Source of the DNA: Triglochin maritima
Taxonomy: Eukaryota > Streptophyta > Magnoliopsida > Alismatales > Juncaginaceae
DNA length: 64,000 nucleotides
NCBI GenBank assembly: GCA_963682175.1
Contig: OY821786.1
Coordinates: 27,054,501 to 27,118,500, forward strand
Reading direction: 5' to 3'
Position numbers and translations under genes: made by a program. Below, piece after piece: positions 46,229 through 57,177 of the stretch. Every line of letters begins with the position of its first letter. Position 1 is the stretch's first letter. The notes below the pieces were generated by a model, which saw only the letters and a program-made list of their open reading frames with translations, searched no databases and had not been told where the DNA came from.

Positions 46229-47265
46229 CTTTATTATTTCTTGCATTTCCTATATTATTTAATTTGGCATACATTGAGGACAATGCATGAAATAGGTGTA
46301 GGGGGTGACTAGTTATCTACCTATCTGTTTTATTTTTATTTAAAAAAATATTCAATGTTTCATGACATAGCTTAAGATTGAACTACCAAAACCCGAGTAC
46401 AAATTGCATTGAGTTTTTGTTCCTTATTATATAGTTCTGCTTGTAGAAATTATGACATAAATCTAAGTTCCAAAGAAATAACCCATTACCCTTTAAAACA
46501 TGTATGCACTTAAATTGGATGAATCAAATCTTTGAAGTGGTTGATAAAAAGCAGAGGTTGAGGAAAATATACCGGGAAGTGTGGACTTCTGATAACAATT
46601 AAGCCTTGAGGAAAATAAAGGGGAATAAAAGTGAGGAAAGCACATCTTGCAAAATGATTACAAAAGCCCAAGCCTTCGAGTCACTGGTCCAGAGGGGTAT
46701 CTTGAAACCCGGTAACTTGAGTCTGCCAGCTCGGGATTATCGACCAAACTCGCTACACGAATGCAAAAGGGTAAAAGTGTCAAATAAGCAAATATGTTGA
46801 ATCACGGGGAATTATTACTTTAAGATACTCAAGGCCCAAAGCTAGAAGAATGATCCATGTCATGGTAGATCCAAATGATACTTCACCACCAGAGGAGGCG
46901 TGCAAAATAATTTAAGTGATGACATGTGTAGAAGGGTTAGTGGTGTGAATGTTGGAGGAACAAAGACCAAGTCAAAAAAATTATGAGTTAGATTTATATA
47001 ATGAGCATGCAAGAATTCTAAGTGAGATGTATAAGGTTGAGGTGGAGATATTGAGAGTTATTAAGACTTTGTGGGTGTGTCAACTGAAAACCCTCACGAG
47101 ACAAAACTCGTCCTCTAAGGAAACTTAGGGGTTTAAAGGCTTGTTGCACATGCTAAGTGCAACCGTGATTCCTACGAAAGTGAGTTAGGATTTTCCTGCT
47201 TTCATACATATATTTTTCATGTTTTGTTTCGCTCGAGACTAGCAAAATCTAGGTGTAGGGGTATT
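46229..47265 (+). other. 3' UTR of element B
   Basis: Non-coding. GAGGACAATGC box with internal purine tract at 46272-46305, three-hairpin cluster at 47096-47163, 3' purine tract AGGTGTAGGGG at 47251-47261. About 90% similar to A by eye. A 64-codon open frame (46606-46800) is not supported as a gene. Confidence 0.8.
47096..47163 (+). ncRNA. Three adjacent RNA hairpins upstream of the 3' LTR (element B)
   Basis: Same arms as A: ACGAG/CTCGT (47096-47111), CCTCTAAG/CTTAGGGG around GAAA (47112-47131), GTTGCAC/GTGCAAC (47143-47163). The cluster ends 102 nt before the LTR. Confidence 0.65.
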
Positions 47266-48557
47266 TGATGCATTGCATACATTGCATCATATGTCTTTCA
47301 TTTAGATTATTTTTATATAACTAAATGCTACTAAGGTATTGTTTTGAGCAATTGTGCATAATTCAGGAGTTACAATACAATTTACCAATATTCGAGCTAA
47401 AACGTGTGCAATGGACTCAAATAGATCACAAAGATAAATTAGCTAGAGATTCAAGCTCAAGTTGAAATCCAATTGATCACATAAAGGGCCCGGGAATTGA
47501 TTGCATAAAAAGCCAGGGACCTGATCGCAAATTAGAAGGACTAAAAAGTTATTTTGGAGAAGTATTCAAGAAGAAATTAAATTCGGATCTCCAAAGATAT
47601 GCAATAATTGATTTAGACGCGTGGAGGCCATCTAGCACATACAAAAAACACACCCGCAAAATCACAAATTGATCTGGACCATCAATGCGGCGATTCCGCC
47701 GCATCTGACGGTCAATGTGCGGTGGAAACGCCGCTCGATTTGCGATCCGTGCCCCCTATTTTCGTCCAGTTGTGTCATAGCACGTGTCCTTCCTTATTCA
47801 TACTTAGGGTTCCTTGTATCGGCTATAAATAGCCCCGAAATATTATTGTGGGAGGAACTTTTTTGTATTGTATTCTATAGCAATAAAATTCTGCCCATTT
47901 ATTTATCCCTTGTCTTTGTCTTTTGTAAGCTTAGTTTTAGATTATTATTTCATGTTCTTAATTCCAGTAGAGTAATTTTGTTGTTCTTTATTCTTCTCTT
48001 AGATTAATTTGTTGCATGCTTAGAATAATTGCATTTGTTTTCATAGATCCTAGTTAGTATAATATATTTTTTTCCCGTAGTCTCTCGATGATCTCCATGA
48101 CCCCTTCTCCTCATCTTCTCCCTATGGGTTTCTAAAATCCTCCAAAGGGTGGGGGTGACGGATTTAGGGTTAGAGAAGAGAGATCGTTTTTTTTTAATTT
48201 CTTGTTAGTGTTTTGATCATATGAGTTTTTGTTAAATCAATTATCATATGATGCTTAATATCTCACTTGATTTATAATAATTTTCGTGATTTCTAATCTA
48301 ACTCGAAGATTCATAACTCCCACCCGCTAGACTCTCATCCATAGTTGTTTCTTCTTAGTTTTTGTTTTTGTTGTTCTTGCTTTAGAAAAAATTAAAAAAA
48401 ATCCAAAAATCTCTAATCAACCTTATTTCTTTCTATTTCATTGCTTAATCAAAAAAATCACAAAAATAACAAAGTTTTCTCCCTCCTTGTGTTCGACCCG
48501 TACTTGTCGCGTCTTCATCGACGTTGTGCACTTGCGGTATAAATAAAAATCTCATCA
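47266..48557 (+). repeat. 3' LTR of element B (family 1)
   Basis: Same ends as the 5' LTR; inverted repeat at 47685-47704, TATA-like box near 47821. It differs from the 5' LTR at about 40 positions plus short indels by eye. Several differences are C/T or G/A changes. Confidence 0.95.
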
Positions 48558-48562
48558 ATAAT

Positions 48563-50782
48563 CTCCTTTGGAATATGAATGGATCTATCCGCCAATTGGA
48601 TGGTGATCTTAGTTGGTTTCAATTCTCCCAAATTCAACTGTTGATAAACAAAAAATGGGAGGAGGTTGACCGCCGATCCTAAATCAAGCAATACATTACT
48701 CATGCTAGTGTCCCCTATCGTACACTGAATAGTAGGACACCCAGGGTCCTTGTTATTTTATGTAGGCGGGATTGGACAAAAGTGAGCTTACATTTGCAAC
48801 CAAGAATGCTTTCTTAGGAACATTGGTCTTCCTCTTGGTTGTGCAGAGATCCTTCAACACTTTGGCATATTGAGGTATTTGTTGGATGACATCCAACAAG
48901 GGGATGTTAACCTTCACTTGCTTAAACACCTCTAATATTTTATCCATTGTGTCACTCTGCTTTTTGGTTAACCTACTTGGATAGGGAGCTTTTGGCAGGT
49001 AGGTTTTCTGCGGTGCCTGAGAAGGAGGCGTTGGTTTATACCCTCACCCCCAACCTCTTCTTCACCATCATTCCCACTGAGGGGCTGCATAGATGGTGGT
49101 GGTGGCAAGGAAATGTGATTGTCAACCTGTTTTCAATTCCTTAAGGTCACAATGGAATTGGCATGGTGAACAGGTTCCTCCACATGGTTCACTTGCCGCC
49201 CCCGAGGTACCACATTCTCATTTTGCATGCGTTGTTGCTGGTACATGCGGGGGTTTGCCTCAGGCTGGCTAGGCAAAGACCATCTCTCTCTTTCATGTAC
49301 AGGCTGAGCCAATTGGCCCATCTGAAGCTCTAGAGATTTGATGGTCTGCTGATTTGAAGTGAGAACTTCACTTGTGGTTGACATAAAAAATTTCATTGAG
49401 TTTTCAAGTCAACGAGTCAAGGTCTCAAGCGAATTGAATCGGGTTTCCATATTATTGGAATTTGGGAAACCCGATTGATTGGTGATTTGAGCTTGGGGTG
49501 GCTGATAAGATTGTGCATGCATGGGAGGTTGGTATGATTGGTTAGGTGGTCGAGAGGAGTTTGAAGGACCATCTGGGGCATTATTTTGGTTCCATGAAAA
49601 ATTGGGGTGGTTCCTCCATCCAGGATTATAAGATGATGAGTATGGGTCATTCCTGGCTCTGTCATAGATGGTGTTGACATGTTCCATCTCAGGAGGAATG
49701 AACGCACACTCGCTTTCTACATGACCTATCCTACCACATGAATGACAGGGAACTCGACCAGATGTGGACATGTGAGGTGCACCTTGTTGGTTTTGGAGCT
49801 CAATCGAATCCATACGGAGCATTAAGGCCGCCATGCGTGCCTCGGTGGCCGTAGTGGTATCGACAGCAAATGCGGCACCCGATCTAGTCGAGTTTGCATT
49901 CGCGATCCTCGCTCCTATACTAGATGATGCAGGTGGTTCCCTTACACTCTCCCATTGCATTGTTTTGTCAACAAGGTCTTCTAGGAAAGCCCATGCCTCC
50001 CTTTCATCCTTTCCTAAGAACTCTCCTTGACACATGGAGTCAAGGAGCGTTCGGGACGGGATGTGAAGACCCTCGTAAACAATCTGACAAAGATGCCACA
50101 ACTCAATGCCATGGTGGGGGCATGAGGATAGTAGCTCCTTGAACCTCTCTAGATATGCATGAAATGTCTCGGTCTCAAGTTGATAGAACGAATTGATTTC
50201 GTTCCTCAATTTTTCAGTATGATGATTTGGAAAGTACTTCTTGAGGAATGCAGATTGAAACTCATCCCAAGTCCTAAAGGAATTCACCTGGTTGTTGTAC
50301 AACCACTTCTTAGCATCATCATTTAATGCGAAAGGAACAAGCCTAAGATGGATGGAGTCTGTGCTAAGTTGTTGCAGCTTGAACATACCACATACCTCCT
50401 CAAATTCCCTGAGAAAGATATAGGGGTCACCTTTCCCAGTGAACTGAGAGAGCATGGAAATAAACTGATGCTTAACCTCAAAATGGTTCACATTAGCCTC
50501 TGGCAATACGATGCATGAGGGTAGAGCAGTACAGCTCAGGTAGCATCAATCACGTAGAGGTATGGGTGCCACAACAGGAAGCACAAGTGGAACAGCTGGG
50601 TCCAACAACTGCTCCTCCTCACAGAAATGAGCAGCCATTGAACCCTGACTGTGTGCAACACGAGAGGAGGAAGGCATCGAGAAGTCGACTACCGAAGCCG
50701 GGTTGACAACGTGCCTCGTCAAATGACCACTCTCGTCTCGTGCCCACGGAAGCATGCAGAAATGTGCACACACACAAACCAA
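48563..50782 (-). pseudogene. gag-pro: gag and protease N-terminal part of element C (broken)
   Basis: Minus strand from about 50782: an N-terminal leader segment, a TGA at 50546-50548 where B has Arg (RDRCY), so CGA became TGA, then the Gag domain (SCIVLPEANVNHFEVKHQFISML..., PHHGIELWHLCQIVYEGL), zinc knuckle CHSCGRIGHVESEC (about 49710-49752), a Gln/Pro linker, a stop near 49409, the QMGQLAQPVHERERWSLPSQPEANPR block, further stops and shifts (49133 to 48950), then KVNIPLLDVIQQIPQYAKVLKDLC and the protease start DLGSAVNLLPFFVYQQL. B inserted at the IIDE/DVLI position. Confidence 0.9.
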
Positions 50783-51845
50783 TTTTTTTTTGAAGAATGT
50801 GTGTAGAGGAGAAGACGGGGGAACACAGGAGAGAAAGAATGACTCAGGAGAGAAGGGAAGAAGTCCTTATGCTACGGCGGATGGCTACAAGTAGAAAACA
50901 CAAGCAAACAAGGCTCAAGCAATCCTAAGGTCGATATAGGTCCTTACAGCTTGACGACGCCTAACTGCGAGGTCACATGGCCTCAACACGCCTCACCTCC
51001 CTACGACGAGGACCACAAAGCCCAGCAAGTGAGCCAAGATCCGGGGATCTCGTCTCTCCTACTATCGACCAAGTGGGCAACGCCGATCTGGTCATGACGG
51101 TCGGGACCAGATCGCTCTCCTAATGCGCCCGAAATCCTTAGGGTCAATGTCTACTTGATTTTAAAAATTAGGCTCTTGATTAGTGTCGTTTGTAGGGCAA
51201 AGGAAAGGGTGATGAAATCCTCCACCTTATCTTTTATGGGACAGCCCCTCCTTAGTAGCGTTTTGGAGTCTAAATCTAGCAATCAACTCTCCAAACAAAC
51301 GCTCAACTCACACTTGTTTCAATGCACTTCCTACTAACTAATGCATGTTCATACGAAATGCATGAATGAGAGTAGAAGGTGCGTACCTCACGCCAGCACT
51401 CAGCAACTGAAAATAAAGCTAAAATAAAAGACAATCTACATGCCTAAGTCACATACATGATGCATGACCTAAACAAGAAAGAATGCCTAATCTTTTGCTT
51501 TGGGTTTTAGGGTCCAAGTTGCTTAAAGGAAGTTTGATTATTGATCTGGGAACAAACTATAGGTCAAAACATGCCAAATCAAGTCCCAGATCACTAAATG
51601 AATTATGGTAACAACACAAAGAAATAAGAAGGCAAACATATCTCACCAGACCGCCAATTGGCGGTCTCAGACCGCTGATTGGCTGTCCAAAGTGCCCAGG
51701 TTGGCCTCCAATTTCTCCTGTTGCCTCCCCTTGCGACTCCAAGTCTCCTGAAACAAAGCAAAACTACAAAACACAAATTAAATCCACTCGCATCGTCCAA
51801 ACAAGAGTCTGGACTGGCACCTCCCCGGCAACGACGCCAAAAACT
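50783..51845 (-). other. 5' leader of element C
   Basis: Non-coding leader homologous to that of G. Primer site at 51822-51839 (minus strand TGGCGTCGTTGCCGGGGA). Palindrome pair at 51649-51666 (perfect) and 51670-51687. Donor-like GAG|GTACGC at about 51382-51390. Confidence 0.8.
51822..51839 (-). promoter_or_regulatory. Primer binding site of element C
   Basis: The minus strand reads TGGCGTCGTTGCCGGGGA, six bases inside the LTR end at 51846. Confidence 0.85.
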
Positions 51846-52821
51846 TGATGAACATTTTATATTAAACCGCAAGTGCACGGCCACGTTGAAGCGGTGGTAA
51901 ATACGGGTCGTCCACAGGGAGGTGAGCAGCCTCTCGTTTGCACAAAATCAAGTAGCAAAAATAGGGAAGAGAGTTTGATTATCCTAATCTACGCTACACT
52001 ACACTACTAAATAACGCATGCATAAGCAAACAACAAACGATTACTAAAACTTAACTAAGAACAAAATAAGAGTGCTGGAATTCAGAAATGGAAAACCCAT
52101 AAGGGGTGGAGTGAGTGCACACATGCAAAGAGGTGGGTGTTGAACACATTCTTTAAGCACAAATGAAGGTGGTGTTATCATGCATAGGAAGTGTCTAAAT
52201 GTTATGGCAAAACCTATCAATCCATTCACCAACCTAGTTGATTAACATTTACATATACAAGTTGTTTATTTCAGAACCTAAACAAGCATGAGAGGTGTCT
52301 AATCATTTTGGCAAAACTCATCAAGTTATAAATTCTATCCTAAACAAGCAAGCATACATTCATGTTTTATCAACTCATTGCAAATAAAGCATTCATTCCA
52401 TTCTCTAATGCATGTATGAACATCAATTCCACCCCCCCCAAAGGGGATGGAACTACTCACTACACATTAGACTAATTATTAAACTAAGGAAGGAAAACAT
52501 ATTAACTAAGCTACTAAAACTAATGAAATGAAATTAAACAAAGTAAAACAAGAAACATGAAACAAACAACATAATAAAGAAACGTTTATTAAAGTGACTC
52601 TCTGTGGTCCTTTGGTCTTACGTTCAGGTCATTCTCCCTTGCATCTTAGTCCCCATGTCTCACAATTCAGTCTTTTTTCTCTGCTTTTGGGTCCTTTTAT
52701 GCCTCATCTCTTCGAACCTATTTATTTCTGAAATTCAAACATAAAACTCGTCACATAGCATTGTTTAGGTGAAAGATAATGGATATAAGATACAAATGTA
52801 AGCATGAAATGATGTCAATCA
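51846..52821 (-). repeat. 5' LTR of element C, internally deleted
   Basis: 976 bp against 1379 bp for the 3' LTR. Sequence jumps at about 52602 from GTGACTC to TCTGTGGTCC, losing about 400 bp that include the TATA-like box and U3 palindrome, so this copy cannot have kept its promoter. The deletion must postdate insertion, since LTRs are identical when made. Confidence 0.9.
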
Positions 52822-52826
52822 TTTAT

Positions 52827-53431
52827 TGACTGAAATTTCCTGTTGAATATGCTACATATTAGTTATGTGTTTGTATTTGTGTTTGCTTGCTTGATTGATT
52901 GAAGAAACCTTGTTTTGATGGGTTTTGCCATAACATTTAGACACCTCCCATGCTTACCTTTGTTCTTCACATGAGTTTATGGTTTTTGACGAGTCTTGCC
53001 ATATCTTTAGACACTTATCATGTTGAGCCTAATCTTATGTTAATCAAGTAGTAATTGCTGATACGTTGTGTGAATGGATTGATAGGTTTTGCCACATCTT
53101 TAGACACTTCCTATGCATGAAGACATACACACAACACACACACATACATGCTTACATGCATCTTTCATTACTTATTTCACTTCATATGTGCTAACACTTC
53201 ACCCCTTAGGGGTTTCTCTTTCTGATTTCCAATCTTTCGTGCTTTCTTTCGCATTTCGTACTTATTAGTTTAGTATAGTTTAGATTTATCGTACTCACAT
53301 CTTTTCTCCCTTTATTCGCCATCTGATTTCGGTCATACCAGAGGCTGCTCACCTCCCTGCGGACGACCCGTACTTGCCCCATCTTCACCGACGGTTGTGC
53401 ATTTGCGGTCTAAATTTAAAATGATTAAACA
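52827..53431 (+). mobile_element. Element D solo LTR, right part
   Basis: Continues D after C. Ends TGATTAAACA at 53431, followed by TGGAC, the partner of GGGAC at 32200-32204. Joined, D is about 1.6 kb, with no internal region. Contains a (CA)n stretch near 53133-53150. Confidence 0.8.
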
Positions 53432-53544
53432 TGGACCAAATAGCAAACCGAGAAACTCCACACCATCAGTAGGAGTATTTTGACAATTAGATTCAGGCAG
53501 ACTCAAATGACTGACCAGGGCACACCCTACGTGAAGATTTTGAA
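53432..53544 (+). repeat. E2 LTR (family 3), third fragment, truncated
   Basis: Homologous to the complement of about 12245-12355 of E1, through GACTCAAATGACTGACCA. It stops inside AAGATTTTGAA, where F begins; the remaining 900 or so bases of the LTR and any internal region are missing. Confidence 0.75.
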
Positions 53545-54590
53545 CCAAATGGAAAAATTAAAGCACTAGGCAAATAAAAGAAGGCAAGTCACCCAAGGGT
53601 CATAGTATAACATATATATCAATGTAAATTGTAGCATACTATCATAACCCTAACAATACAAACAAAAGAAAATAAAAAGACTCAACTACATAAACACACG
53701 TAAAGCACCCCAACACTTACTTCATGAATTGTCCTCATGAGTATGATACTACATGGATTTATGCATTAAAATAATAGATCTCACCAACGTGAAGTGCAAA
53801 AAGGAAGTTCATGGTTATGTGGATGGACATATACCTGAATTCTCGAAAACTTGAGAGATACATAAGAAGGGAGGCAAATACGTGAAACAAATGGGGCCCA
53901 AATACACAAGAGTTGGGCCCACGACAACATATGCTCACTTTTAAAGTCTTATTTTATTTTATTTCGAATATACATATGTACAAAAATAAGTTCTCATCAT
54001 CATTTGTCAAATGACATCAAATGAGAACCTCAAAAGTGGGTCAATGTACTTGGAATGAGAACATGACACCACGCCGGGCCAAAATACTCATTAGTGGCCC
54101 CTTCACAAAATCCACACGATGCAAGGAGAGATTCATGATCAAGACGCAAAGACGTTTGATTCAAAGGATCAAACTTAAAGAGCTCGAACCTCTCAAGATT
54201 TTGGTTGTAATTGCGCAACGGAAGAAGTGTTTCTCCCATTACGGTATTGAAGTTATGATCGTCAATCCAAACTCTCCAACCAACAGGCTGGTGGGTCGGA
54301 ATGAGGTCAAGAACCTCATTATACATGTTCGACTCACAGGTGAACAGAAAGTGGGTCTCTTACCCAAGGTATCCTATAAGGAACTCCCAATACCCTCATT
54401 GACAATGTAGTTGTTTGATGTCCCATCATTTTCAAGATGACCAGGGATAATAGTGAGAGACAAACTCTCAGCAAGTCGTATGAAATTAGGGTATTAGGGA
54501 GCGCTTGCTACACTAAATGTGAGTCCTCAAAAGGCACAACATTAAGATCATTTGGCTCAAGGGCCACAAGACAAAAAGATAAGGCACAAT
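53545..54590 (-). mobile_element. Element F, Athila-like internal remnant (3' UTR and protease tail)
   Basis: Minus-strand sequence homologous to 35650-36666 of C: 3' UTR, GAGGACAATTC box with decayed purine tract (53705-53740), then a tail-coding stretch (54030-54326) with the LIPTHQPVGWRVWIDD segment. The 3' LTR is lost at the junction with E2. G interrupts F at 54590. Confidence 0.75.
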
Positions 54591-56131
54591 TGATTGACAT
54601 CATTTCATGCTCATATTCGTATCTTATATCCATTATCTTACATCTAAGCAATGCTATGTGACGAGTTTTATGTTTGAATTTCAGAAATAAAGAGGTTTGA
54701 AGAGAAGAGCCATGAAAGGACCCAAAAGCAAGAAAAAAGACTTAATCGTGAGACCTGGGGACTAAGATGCAAGGGAGAAGGACCTGATCGTAAGACCGAA
54801 GGACCTAAGAGCAAAACAGGAAACTCCACACCATCATGGGGAGTATTTTGGCAATTCGATTCGGGTCGGAGCTCCAACAGACCAACTAGATGCATCCAAG
54901 ACCCAGAAATACTTCAAGCAAAGCCCACAAAGAAAACCAGACGGATCTAAAGCTTATAGACCGCCAATTGGCGGTCCATATAGCCCAGGATCCGTTTAGT
55001 TTTCTGTAGCACGTGTATTAGTGTATGCTTAGTCTATTTTTGGTATTGGTTTAGTCCCACATTGGGGGATTGTCCCGGATTAGCTTTTTCCATGCTTATA
55101 AATAGAACTCTTCACCTCCCATTGTACCCATCTCTCTCTTTGGTGGCATCTTCCCTACTAAGAGTGAAGCCTTGAAGCAAAACTCTGGTGGAGGAAGAGC
55201 TGCTTGTAATTTGAGTGAGTTAATAATAGATGTTTTCATTAGCTTGTTAATTCTTGCTTAGTTAATTTCCTTTAATGTGTTTGCTTTGGTGCTTGTTTAG
55301 TTTTATGCTTCTTTAATATTTCTTGCTTGATTAGTATAGTTTCATTTCAGTATAATGCTTCATTTTATTAGAGTAGTTAGTTTACATATGTGTGAGTAGT
55401 TCCATCCCCATTTGGGGTGTGGAGAAATATGTGATATAATAATGTAGTGTATTAAGTGTGTGTTATCTTTATCCCTTGAGCTTTATATGATTTCCATAAC
55501 CATCTAATGGGTTTTCACTCTTATCTTTGATATGCTAATGCTCTTGAATGAAGCTTAGCTTATGCTTTGATTAGTGGACCTATTTTATGGGGAATGATAA
55601 GGTTAGGATATGGATGAAGTTAATATTGGAAACACAATTTGTAGTGTATGTGCTCTTGTTGCCTTTACCTTAGCTAATGTCTTGTATGTTTTAATGATGT
55701 AGTCTTATCTTAATTCATGTGGAGGCATAGTAGGGTCTAGTCTTTATATACTTGAGTTCATTTAGCTTCTTTCCAATTATTGTCTTGTATGTTTTAATGA
55801 TGTAGTCTTATCTTAATTCATGTGGAGGCAAAGTTGGATGTCGTTTTATGATTTCATGCACTACATGTTGTGAGGAGCTTAATGAACACACACACACACA
55901 CTTCTTTATGTTCACATTATTTCTCTACCCCCTATGGGGCTTAGTTTTATTGCTTATCTTCAATTCCTTTTTGCACCTTAGTGTAAATTAGTGTAACCAA
56001 CCTTTCTCTCCTTCTTTTTACCTCTCGCCTTCGAACGAACCAATCGTCGACACACCTCCCAGTGGACGACCCGTATTTGCCACCGCTTCAACGCGGCCGT
56101 GCACTTGTGTTTAATATAAAACGATCAATAA
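54591..56131 (+). repeat. 5' LTR of element G (family 2)
   Basis: TGATTGACATCATTTCATGC to GATCAATAA, the last CA mutated to AA. Perfect U3 palindrome at 54959-54976; TATA-like CTTATAAATAG near 55096; (CA)n near 55885. Confidence 0.95.
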
Positions 56132-56137
56132 AGTTTT

Positions 56138-56155
56138 TGGCGCCATTGCCGGGGA
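56138..56155 (+). promoter_or_regulatory. Primer binding site of element G
   Basis: TGGCGCCATTGCCGGGGA, six bases after the 5' LTR. Confidence 0.9.
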
Positions 56156-57177
56156 GGTGCTCTGTCCAGACGTTGGTTTGGACGATTCGAGGGGTTTTTA
56201 ATTTTTTGTTTCCAGTTTTTCTTAGTTTCAGGGAACCATCGGATCAAGGGGAGGCTACTGGAGAAGTTTGAGGACCAGAAGCTCCAAAAGGACCGCCAAT
56301 CAGCGGTTGGAGACTGTTAATTGGCGGCCTGGTAGTTAGTGATGTAATTTGTGTTATCTGGGAGCCATATTTTGCATGCTGTGACTTCTCTTTTGCTCCC
56401 AGATCATTAATCACTCCCCCATTAATCAACTTGGACCATAAAACTCAAAGCAAAAGATTAGACTCCTTGCCATCTAGGTCATGCATCATGTGTAGACCTT
56501 GCATGCATTTGTCTTTTCTTTTCTTTACATTTTGTTGTTGATTGCTGGCGTGAGGTACGTGCACCCAAATCTCTCATTCATGCATGTTTCGATCATGCAT
56601 TAGTTAGTAAGGTGCATCGGGACAAGAGTGAGAGAGCGTTTGATTGAAGCGATTGATTGCTAGATCTAGGATTAAATCGCTACTAAGGAGGGGCTGTCCC
56701 ATAAAAGATAAGGTGGGGGAATTCATCACCCTTTCCTTGGCCCCAAAAACCACTCTTAATAAAGCCTTAACTAAAACCAAGTAGACATTGGCCCTAGGAT
56801 TGCGGGCGCAGTAGGAGAGTAATCTAGTTGAGACCGTCATGACCTGATCGGTGTTGCCTACCTTGTCGATAGTAGGAGGTACTGGATCTCCGGATCTGGT
56901 ATCACTTGCTGGGCATTGTGGTCCTCGTTGTAGGGAGGTGAGGCGTGTCGTGGCTAGTGACCTCGAAGTTAGGCGTCGTCTAGCCTAAGGACCCATTGCC
57001 TTACATTGTTTGAGTCGTGCTTGCTAATTAGGCTTCTTCCTGATCCCACTACCCACGCTAGCTCTAGGGATTCTTCCCTCCTCACCTGAGTCCTCTCCTC
57101 ATCTATTCTCTACGTTTAGTCTCCTCCTCTAGTACACCTTCTGTTGTGTGTTATTTTAGAGTCGAGTCGAGCATTTT
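56156..57177 (+). other. 5' leader of element G
   Basis: Non-coding. Palindrome pair at 56291-56308 and 56312-56329, about 140 nt after the primer site. Donor-like TGAG|GTACGTG at 56551-56561. The rest matches the complement of the leader of C. Confidence 0.8.

Larger units (their letters stand above)
37063..48557 (+). mobile_element. Element B: complete Athila-like Ty3/gypsy retrotransposon
   Basis: 11.5 kb, LTRs of 1289 and 1292 bp, perfect duplication ATAAT (37058-37062 and 48558-48562), primer site, gag, protease, reverse transcriptase, RNase H, integrase, an extra ORF, purine tract. No chromodomain follows the integrase, consistent with the Athila lineage. By eye the LTRs differ at about 3% of positions, so insertion is fairly recent and later than that of C. 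The only element here with polymerase sequences, and itself disabled. Confidence 0.97.
33197..52821 (-). mobile_element. Element C: non-autonomous Athila-like retrotransposon carrying B
   Basis: Minus-strand element with both LTRs (5' at 51846-52821, 3' at 33197-34575), primer site, leader, gag-protease and 3' UTR, but no polymerase. Target duplication TTTAT at 33192-33196 and 52822-52826. B sits in its protease with duplication ATAAT. Without B, C is about 8.1 kb. Confidence 0.93.

Noticed and set aside
55885..55905. CA microsatellites as a distinct feature (also about 4369, 9437, 15905, 63198)
   Set aside because: They are a fixed part of the family-2 LTR, varying only in repeat number.
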